Shown piece by piece: positions 5,396-10,082 of a stretch of DNA of 10,082 nt. Origin of the DNA: Deltaproteobacteria bacterium. GTDB taxonomy: Bacteria > Myxococcota > B64-G9. The stretch spans positions 1 to 10,082 of the forward strand of contig JAUVAM010000064.1 of assembly GCA_030591745.1 (NCBI GenBank), in the 5' to 3' direction. The notes under the pieces were generated by a model. That model was not told the origin of the DNA, did no database searches, and saw only the letters and a program-made list of their open reading frames with translations. Numbering within the stretch: the stretch's first letter is position 1; each line of letters opens with the position of its first letter. The translations under genes were made by a program, and so were the position numbers.

Positions 5396-7165
5396 TCAAT
5401 CGCCTGCAACATGCGACATGTGAATTGATATCTGCCAATTGGTGATGTCCAAGACCCCGTCCGCTGTTGCGCCGGAATCCGTGATGAATCTGATTTGATG
5501 ACCTTGTTGAACATCCAAGATTAAGCTGATCTCGGCTGGCGTCGAGGGCGTGACCTGGACCGGGCCCAAGAGGATTCGGCCATCCCGGGTGATAAGGACA
5601 AGAGAGCCGCCGCCGCCGGCGTTGAGCAGGTTTGCCGAAGCCGTGATTTCAATGCGGCCATCGGCGGGTGCCCACCAGGAAAGCTCTGCTTGTTGCTGGT
5701 CCCCAGGCCGGATCCATCCTTCCCCGATGAGTACGCTTTCATCCGCGTTTTCCCATCTTCCCCAGAAACTGTCCCAAGTCAGCCAGCTGCAGGCGCTGTT
5801 TGCGCAGGTCCCGTAACGCCAAAAACCATCTCCCGGGGCGGAAGAAAAGTCGGCGGGAAAGTCCCACTGCAAGTCCGCCATGCCGGTGTGTACGCTTTCG
5901 GCGAAGCGTCGGCCCAGCGCCAGGGTGCCAGCCGTGTTGTAGTGGGCCGGATCTTCGGCATGCCGCGGCAGGTCCGTGGTCTCCACGACATCCATGGGAC
6001 CCAACTGCTCAGCCAAGAGAATGGTGGCGTCGCGCACTTCGTCGGCTTCGGGCCAGATGGGATCATCCACGATGAGTCCGGCTGTGATGGGCATCAGATC
6101 CAGCCCCATATCCGAGCGCAGTGCTCCGACCAGAGCGCGCAGATTATTGTAGTAGTCGCGGGCATCATCGGAGGAACATGCGTCAGACTCTCCTTGCATC
6201 CACACAAAGCCCGCGATCCGCGGACTCCATGCGATGTGCAGATCGTTCATTTGCATGTGCACCTGATTGATGAGGGCTTGGTAGAGAGTTCCTGAATTGG
6301 CGGCCCAGTCTTCACTCAGCGTGGTGGCTCCCACGGCCACTTTGATGATGGCGATGGCCCGATTGGGCCAGAGTTCGTGCAGGCGGTGCCCGAATGTCAG
6401 CTCCGGTCCGAATCGGCCTGGGTCTACGCCGAAACCTGGAGACAAATCATGCCAACTGCCGCAGTTGGAGTTGGCGTGTCCCCCCACGAAATCGCAGAAT
6501 ACATAGGTAGCGGGCCGCACGCTTGCGTCCGCCGAGCTCAGTTCCGCGTTGATCCCAAGACCCACCATGTTGGATTGCCCGGCCAGCACAAAGACCCAGA
6601 GGTAGGGATTGGCTTGCGGGCAAACGCCATCTTCATCGATGAGGCCGTCGCAGTCATCGTCCAAGCCGTTACACGCTTCCGTGGCTCCTGGATATCGAGT
6701 CGAATCATCAGGGGCGCAGTCTGGACCCAGGCAGGTCACACCCAGGCCATAGCCATCTTCGTCCTGATCCACGCAGGTTTCGGGCTCGGTGTCTCCGGCC
6801 TGGTCGCCGGCATCGAATCCGGCGTCGACTCCTGCATCGACTCCCGCATCGACACCTGCATCGACTCCCGCATCGACACCTGCATCGACACCCGCGTCGA
6901 CTCCGGCGTCAGCTCCCGCGTCAGCTCCCGCGTCGACACCCGCGTCGACACCCGCGTCGACTCCGGCGTCAGCTCCCGCGTCGACACCCGCGTCGACTCC
7001 GGCGTCGGCTCCGGCATCAGGTAGTCCGTGCACTTCGCAGTGCCCGGAGACGCAAATGGAGCCCGGGTCGCAATCCCGATCAATTTCGCAATTTGGAGCC
7101 TGGGCGCAGGCGGAGCACAGAAAGAAGGAAGCGAGAAGCGTGAGGGTGCTGGCTGCTTTGTTCAT
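5396..7165 (-). CDS. Probable lipoprotein with SASA/SGNH-type carbohydrate esterase domain
   Basis: This 589-residue exported protein has a signal peptide followed by CSAC, where Cys20 may be lipidated; Cys at -3 makes the lipobox atypical. Next come a short Cys motif (CEIDRDCDPGSICVSGHC), 18 DAGV/DAGA units (50-121), and a MopE-type metal-binding motif (about 131-182: DQDEDGYG, GPDC, EACNGLDDDCDGLIDE). The SASA esterase domain (about 188-430) has AGQSNM with nucleophile Ser198, a WMQGESD block (322-328), and D405-P-A-H408 as the DxxH dyad. Known relatives are sialate O-acetylesterases and CE6 acetylxylan esterases, so a role in removing acetyl groups from glycans is likely. The C-terminal 150 residues look like a beta-sandwich, perhaps carbohydrate-binding. 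The start is ATG 7163-7165 with AGGA 8 nt upstream. It is divergent from the GGDEF gene and lies 28 bp before the Cys-rich lipoprotein gene. The exact substrate is unknown. Confidence 0.9.
   Translation of the reverse strand: MNKAASTLTLLASFFLCSACAQAPNCEIDRDCDPGSICVSGHCEVHGLPDAGADAGVDAGVDAGADAGVDAGVDAGVDAGADAGADAGVDAGVDAGVDAGVDAGVDAGVDAGVDAGFDAGDQAGDTEPETCVDQDEDGYGLGVTCLGPDCAPDDSTRYPGATEACNGLDDDCDGLIDEDGVCPQANPYLWVFVLAGQSNMVGLGINAELSSADASVRPATYVFCDFVGGHANSNCGSWHDLSPGFGVDPGRFGPELTFGHRLHELWPNRAIAIIKVAVGATTLSEDWAANSGTLYQALINQVHMQMNDLHIAWSPRIAGFVWMQGESDACSSDDARDYYNNLRALVGALRSDMGLDLMPITAGLIVDDPIWPEADEVRDATILLAEQLGPMDVVETTDLPRHAEDPAHYNTAGTLALGRRFAESVHTGMADLQWDFPADFSSAPGDGFWRYGTCANSACSWLTWDSFWGRWENADESVLIGEGWIRPGDQQQAELSWWAPADGRIEITASANLLNAGGGGSLVLITRDGRILLGPVQVTPSTPAEISLILDVQQGHQIRFITDSGATADGVLDITNWQISIHMSHVAGD
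6803..7018 (-). repeat. 12-bp tandem repeat (18 units) encoding DAG(V/A) linker
   Basis: Eighteen consecutive 12-bp units encode Asp-Ala-Gly-X, where X is Val in most, Ala in four, and Phe and Asp in the last two. On the plus strand the units read like gtcgacacccgc and gtcgactccggc. The run links the lipoprotein anchor to the metal-binding motif and esterase domain, so it probably acts as a flexible spacer. The unit is a multiple of three, so copy-number change would alter linker length without a frameshift. Confidence 0.95.
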
Positions 7166-7232
7166 GCGGAGAATCCTACTGGTTTTTGGCTGTTGGAATC
7201 AAGGCGTGTGGTTTTCTTCAGAGATCTGCGCG

Positions 7233-7262
7233 TTGACGGGTTCCGATGCTTTCTGCCATACT
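7233..7262 (+). promoter_or_regulatory. Sigma70-type promoter of the GAF-GGDEF gene
   Basis: TTGACG (7233-7238), an 18-bp spacer, then CATACT (7257-7262), preceded by TG at 7254-7255 (extended -10). Transcription would start near 7269, about 30 nt before the ATG at 7299. It lies in the 133-bp gap between the divergent esterase and cyclase genes. No equally good promoter was found for the esterase side. Confidence 0.6.
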
Positions 7263-7298
7263 CCCGGATTACGAAACAACTCAAGTGGAGTGGAGTCC

Positions 7299-8393
7299 AT
7301 GGAGCACGACCGGCTGTTGGCCGACATGAAACGCACCATCGCCGAGTTGCAGGTCTTCAACGAGATAGGCAAGGCCCTGACCTCCACCTTGGATATCAAG
7401 GAAGTCCTGGGCGTCATCATGCAGAAGATCAGCGATCTGCTGAAACCCACCCATTGGTCCTTGCTGCTGATGGATGATTCGGGGCGATTCTTGGAGTTTG
7501 AGGTGGCGGTGGGTGAAGGTTCGGAGAAGCTCAAAAATGTCAAGTTGCCCGTGGACGAAGGAGTGGTCGGCTGGGTGGCGCGCGAAGGCAAACCCTTGCT
7601 CATTAAAGACGCGCACCAGGACGAGCGCTGGTGCAAGGACATGGATGAGGTGACGGATTTTCAAACCCGGGCCATCATCTGTGCACCCCTGGTGTCCAAG
7701 GACACGGTTTTGGGTGTGATCGAATTGGTCAACGAACAGCCTGGGGCTTTTAGCGAGTCGGACATGCGTCTGCTTAACTCCTTGGCCGACTACGCGGCCA
7801 TCGCGATCGAGAATGCGCGCAACTATCAACAATTGCAGGAGATTACGGTCACCGACGACGTCACCAGCCTTTACAACTCCCGATATCTGCACGAAACCTT
7901 GGCCCGGGAGTTCGAGCGGGCCCAGCGTTACAGTCTTCCCTTTTCCGTGATCTTTTTTGACTTGGACCACTTTAAGAACGTCAACGATGCCCACGGCCAC
8001 CTGTGCGGATCCCAGCTACTGACTGAGATCGGCGAGTTGATCAAAGAAAACATCCGGACTTTGGATGTGCCCATCCGCTACGGCGGGGATGAGTTCGTCA
8101 TTGTCTTGCCGCAAACCGGTAAGGAAAAGGCCGTTCATGTGGCCCGACGTTTGCGTCTGTCGCTCAATGAGGGCGTCTTTCTTGCTGAGAAGGATCTGGC
8201 CCTTCGCGTGACGGCTTCCTTTGGTGTGGCCAACTATCCCCAGGACGGATCGGACAAGGACTCCATTTTGCGCCTGGCCGATGAGGCCATGTACCGGGTC
8301 AAGGAGAGCACCAGAGACGGCATTGAGATCGCGGAGCCCGTGGAGGAAGCCGAGGAGGGGGTCGCTCCTCCTCAAGAACCACCTAGCCAATGA
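7299..8393 (+). CDS. GAF-GGDEF diguanylate cyclase
   Basis: This 364-residue cytoplasmic signalling enzyme predicts synthesis of cyclic di-GMP from two GTP. The GAF sensor domain covers about residues 15-175 (IGKALTSTLDIKEVL through LADYAAIAIENAR), and its ligand is unknown. The GGDEF domain covers about 183-340: TDDVTSLYNSRYL, FFDLDHFKNVND and an intact YGGDEF (261-266), so it should be active. The product-inhibition I-site RxxD (RTLD, 253-256) sits exactly five residues before GGDEF and is intact. There is no membrane segment. The C-terminus is an acidic Pro/Glu-rich tail. The start is ATG 7299-7301 with GTGGAG about 8 nt upstream and a promoter at 7233-7262. Although the frame stays open much further upstream, that part is antisense to the esterase repeat. 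The gene runs tail-to-tail into the flavoprotein gene with an 11-bp overlap. Confidence 0.95.
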   Translation: MEHDRLLADMKRTIAELQVFNEIGKALTSTLDIKEVLGVIMQKISDLLKPTHWSLLLMDDSGRFLEFEVAVGEGSEKLKNVKLPVDEGVVGWVAREGKPLLIKDAHQDERWCKDMDEVTDFQTRAIICAPLVSKDTVLGVIELVNEQPGAFSESDMRLLNSLADYAAIAIENARNYQQLQEITVTDDVTSLYNSRYLHETLAREFERAQRYSLPFSVIFFDLDHFKNVNDAHGHLCGSQLLTEIGELIKENIRTLDVPIRYGGDEFVIVLPQTGKEKAVHVARRLRLSLNEGVFLAEKDLALRVTASFGVANYPQDGSDKDSILRLADEAMYRVKESTRDGIEIAEPVEEAEEGVAPPQEPPSQ

Positions 8394-9528
8394 CGAAGGT
8401 TTCTTTCTCGACTTCGCCGCGGGCGAATCGCCCGAGATCATATTTGCTAAACCAGTTGTGATCGGTTTTGCGCAACAGCCACTCGGCCGCCATTTTGCCC
8501 ACGGCCGGTGCCATCATGAATCCGTGACCGCCAAAGCCGTGAAGCTGGATGAAGCCATCCACTTCATCGACTCGTCCGAGGATGGGATGTCCGTCGGGGG
8601 TCTCGTCGTAGTATCCCGCCCATTGGCGCATCACGCGTACGTGAGAGAGTTCGGGCATCAAGCGCACCATAGATCGGCACATGCGGTTGAGGAAGCGGAA
8701 GGAGGCTTTGGTCTCCATGGAGGAGGGTTCCAAGGGGTCCGAAATGCCGCCCAAAATTTCGCCTCGCATGGTTTGACTAAAATAAGTGCCATCGGACAGA
8801 TCGGATACCATGGGATTCAGGAAGGGTTTGACGGGTTCACAGACCAAGATCTCGTGCCGATAAGGCTTGTTGGGTAATTCCACCCCCAGCATTTTGCCGA
8901 TTTGAGCGGACCAGGCGCCGGCCGCGTTGACCACTCGGTTGGTGGCGATGGAGCCGCGATCCGTGATGACCTTGACGATCTCGCGTCCTTGCCGCTCGAT
9001 ATCGGTCACCCGCGTGAAGGTGTTCACCTCGACGCCCAGATCCTGGGCAACCTTGGCCATGCCCCAGAGGGCGGGCCAGGGAAAGAGAACGCCGTCGGTG
9101 GGGTTGTAAGCACAGACCTTGACGCCATCGACGTTCAGACCGTCTACGATCTTTTTGGCCTTTTGGGGCTGAATGAGCTTCGTGGGTACGCCGACCTTGT
9201 TTTGTACCTTGATGTTGCGTTCCAGGGAGGCGGCCGTTTCTTCGTCCCGGGCCAAGAAGAGATAGCCCCCCTGTCTGAACCAAATATTGTATCCGGTCTC
9301 GGCGGCCATGGCCCGGAACATGCGTACGCTGTCTTTCATGAGACGGATGTTTTCTTCCGTGGTCCATTGCTGCCGTACGCCGCCGCCGTTGCGGCCTGAG
9401 GCACCAAAACACATGTAGCCTTGTTCCAGCACCGCCACTTCGGTGAATCCCATGCGCGCCAGGTGATAAGCCAGAGACAGGCCGATGATGCCTCCGCCGA
9501 CGATGACCAGATCCGCCCGATCCCTCAT
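8383..9528 (-). CDS. FAD-dependent oxidoreductase, DadA / sarcosine oxidase beta-like
   Basis: This 381-residue cytoplasmic or membrane-associated flavoprotein of the DAO family oxidises a secondary or D-amino acid (sarcosine, glycine, D-proline, hydroxyproline or opine type). An N-terminal Rossmann fold has GGGIIG (11-16), with Glu35 as the ribose-binding acid. FAD-contact motifs follow: GASGRNGGGVR (42-52), NAAGAWS (201-207), RQWAGYYDETPDGHPILG (301-318) and HGFGGHGFMMAPAVGK (330-345). There is no signal peptide. The length is normal for beta subunits of sarcosine oxidase, D-hydroxyproline dehydrogenase, opine oxidase and HcnC. Its ATG overlaps the stop of the BFD [2Fe-2S] gene (ATGA, 9525-9528), with an AAAGGA Shine-Dalgarno 6 nt upstream. 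The third gene upstream encodes an FAD/NAD-type subunit, so it is probably one subunit of a three-protein complex. The family is clear but the substrate is not. Confidence 0.9.
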   Translation of the reverse strand: MRDRADLVIVGGGIIGLSLAYHLARMGFTEVAVLEQGYMCFGASGRNGGGVRQQWTTEENIRLMKDSVRMFRAMAAETGYNIWFRQGGYLFLARDEETAASLERNIKVQNKVGVPTKLIQPQKAKKIVDGLNVDGVKVCAYNPTDGVLFPWPALWGMAKVAQDLGVEVNTFTRVTDIERQGREIVKVITDRGSIATNRVVNAAGAWSAQIGKMLGVELPNKPYRHEILVCEPVKPFLNPMVSDLSDGTYFSQTMRGEILGGISDPLEPSSMETKASFRFLNRMCRSMVRLMPELSHVRVMRQWAGYYDETPDGHPILGRVDEVDGFIQLHGFGGHGFMMAPAVGKMAAEWLLRKTDHNWFSKYDLGRFARGEVEKETFVIG

Positions 9529-9824
9529 GGCTTGTCCTTTCCTGTCGGCTTTTCGTCAGTCTCTCGCTCACCCGCGAAGGCCGCCGCAGGCGTTGGGTGC
9601 AGCAAGGGCCTGGTGCGAGGCGGATCGGACACTTCATCGTCACCGCCTTTCAAGTGCGACAGAAAACGAGCCGCGTGGGCGGTGCAGCCTTTGCCCTGAC
9701 AGAAGCCCGTGGCGAAACCGGTGTGTCGTTTGATCGATTCCAAGTCTCGAAGTCCGTGCTCAAAGGCGTCGACCAAGTCCTCAAGCGAAACATCCTCGCA
9801 GCGACAGATGATGGTCTTGGGCAT
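9525..9824 (-). CDS. Small BFD-like [2Fe-2S]-binding protein
   Basis: This 99-residue protein carries a BFD-type (bacterioferritin-associated ferredoxin-like) [2Fe-2S] domain in its first 60 residues: ICRCEDVS with Cys7 and Cys9, then FCQGKGC with Cys42 and Cys47. That is the CxC and CxxxxC ligand arrangement of the family. In relatives this domain is often fused to the C-terminus of an opine-oxidase/HcnB-like alpha subunit; here it is a separate gene. The last 40 residues are Pro/Thr/Lys-rich and probably disordered. The start is ATG 9822-9824 with Shine-Dalgarno GGAGGA just upstream, 17 bp after the stop of the preceding gene; a longer reading from 9974 has no family similarity. It overlaps the flavoprotein gene by 4 bp. 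Likely role: electron relay between the two flavin subunits. Confidence 0.9.
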   Translation of the reverse strand: MPKTIICRCEDVSLEDLVDAFEHGLRDLESIKRHTGFATGFCQGKGCTAHAARFLSHLKGGDDEVSDPPRTRPLLHPTPAAAFAGERETDEKPTGKDKP

Positions 9825-9841
9825 GCTTCCTCCAGCTCGGC

Positions 9842-10082
9842 TCAGCCTTGCTCGGCCAGCAGTTTGTCCAAACCTTGGCTCAGCTCGGACCGATCTTGAA
9901 TGCTGATGGCGCAGGCCAAGCCTGCTATCTTGCCTTGCATCGTCGCCTGGGTCGCATCTCGCGCCCCGGCGCAATGCCCTGCCGCGAATATTTGGCGATC
10001 GGAGGTCTGCCCCCGGGCATTGCAGACCAGGGTGTGACCCGTGGACGAACGGAAATCAACTCGGCAACCAGCGTGGTGGCCC
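9842..10082 (-). CDS. C-terminus of an FAD/NAD(P)-dependent oxidoreductase subunit (partial)
   Basis: Seventy-nine codons end at TGA (9842-9844); the rest lies beyond the window. Visible motifs are GHTLVCNARGQTS, then IFAAGHCAGARDATQA, then GKIAGLACA. This is the C-terminal FAD-binding pattern of pyridine-nucleotide-disulphide-type flavoproteins, as seen in HcnB, opine oxidase alpha and related subunits (AAGDxxG, then A, then G-AG-A). One odd point is His where the usual Asp stands in AAGD. It has no C-terminal BFD domain, which instead forms the next gene 17 bp downstream. With that gene and the DadA-like flavoprotein it probably forms a heterotrimeric dehydrogenase. It could alternatively be another oxidoreductase of this fold, since the N-terminus is not visible. 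Confidence 0.75.
   Translation of the reverse strand, partial: GHHAGCRVDFRSSTGHTLVCNARGQTSDRQIFAAGHCAGARDATQATMQGKIAGLACAISIQDRSELSQGLDKLLAEQG

Noticed and set aside
5371..5514. Longer start of the Cys-rich lipoprotein at 5514
   Set aside because: It would overlap the esterase coding region and bury the lipoprotein signal peptide behind 49 polar residues. The adjacent ATGs at 5367/5370 have a Shine-Dalgarno.
7173..7202. TTGATT-18-TAGGAT as a promoter for the esterase gene
   Set aside because: It would start transcription almost at the ATG and its -10 overlaps the Shine-Dalgarno, so it would force a leaderless message. Not convincing.
6789..7298. Upstream extension of the GGDEF gene
   Set aside because: The extension is antisense to the DAG repeat of the esterase gene (Pro-Ala-Ser-Thr repeats). 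The promoter at 7233-7262 and the Shine-Dalgarno before 7299 support the short start.
9825..9974. Longer start of the BFD protein at 9974
   Set aside because: It overlaps the upstream flavoprotein gene in another frame and is Arg-rich and unlike the family. The ATG at 9824 has a strong GGAGGA site.

Overview
The window looks like a piece of a moderately GC-rich, Gram-negative, delta-proteobacterial-type chromosome, most likely Myxococcota or a relative such as Bradymonadales. This is an inference from protein style: lipoproteins with long Asp-Ala-Gly linkers, a MopE-type Asp-rich metal-binding motif, Cys-rich repeats of the 'CT-D-C' (Dictyostelium-repeat-like) kind, and a DivIVA-domain protein in a Gram-negative setting. 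No RNA gene, insertion sequence, CRISPR array, integrase or phage gene was seen. The window is almost fully coding, and no gene-free stretch exceeds about 135 bp.

Layout. (1) Positions 1-3166, minus strand: a likely operon running from a clear sigma70-type promoter (3138-3166) through maf (nucleotide pyrophosphatase), a DivIVA-domain coiled-coil protein, a periplasmic HExxH peptidase-like protein with a C-terminal membrane anchor, and a protein with a hexapeptide-repeat linker and a TPR-like helical start that leaves the window. The first three genes overlap by 4 bp at each junction. (2) Positions 3184-7165, minus strand: two exported proteins 28 bp apart. The first is a probable lipoprotein carrying a SASA/SGNH-type esterase domain. 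The second is a lipoprotein with a Cys-rich repeat stalk, a large unrecognised domain and a C-terminal Ig-like domain. (3) Positions 7233-8393, plus strand: a divergent GAF-GGDEF diguanylate cyclase with its own promoter. (4) Positions 8383-10082, minus strand: three tightly spaced genes for an FAD / [2Fe-2S] oxidoreductase complex. In transcription order these are the C-terminus of an FAD/NAD-type subunit, a small BFD-type [2Fe-2S] protein, and a DadA / sarcosine-oxidase-beta-like flavoprotein. This block ends tail-to-tail with the cyclase gene, with an 11-bp overlap.

How the genes may work together. Block 1 places a division-linked nucleotide pyrophosphatase, a probable membrane-curvature/pole scaffold, an anchored peptidase-like protein and a TPR-like protein under one promoter, which suggests an envelope or division module (inference). 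Block 2 looks like surface carbohydrate chemistry. Block 4 looks like an oxidative deamination or dehydrogenation enzyme for an amino or imino acid that passes electrons through flavin and Fe-S centres; its substrate cannot be read from the sequence. No clearly new defence or mobile system is visible. The most unusual items are the block 1 gene set, the unidentified middle domain of the Cys-rich lipoprotein, the free-standing BFD subunit, and the in-frame tandem repeats.
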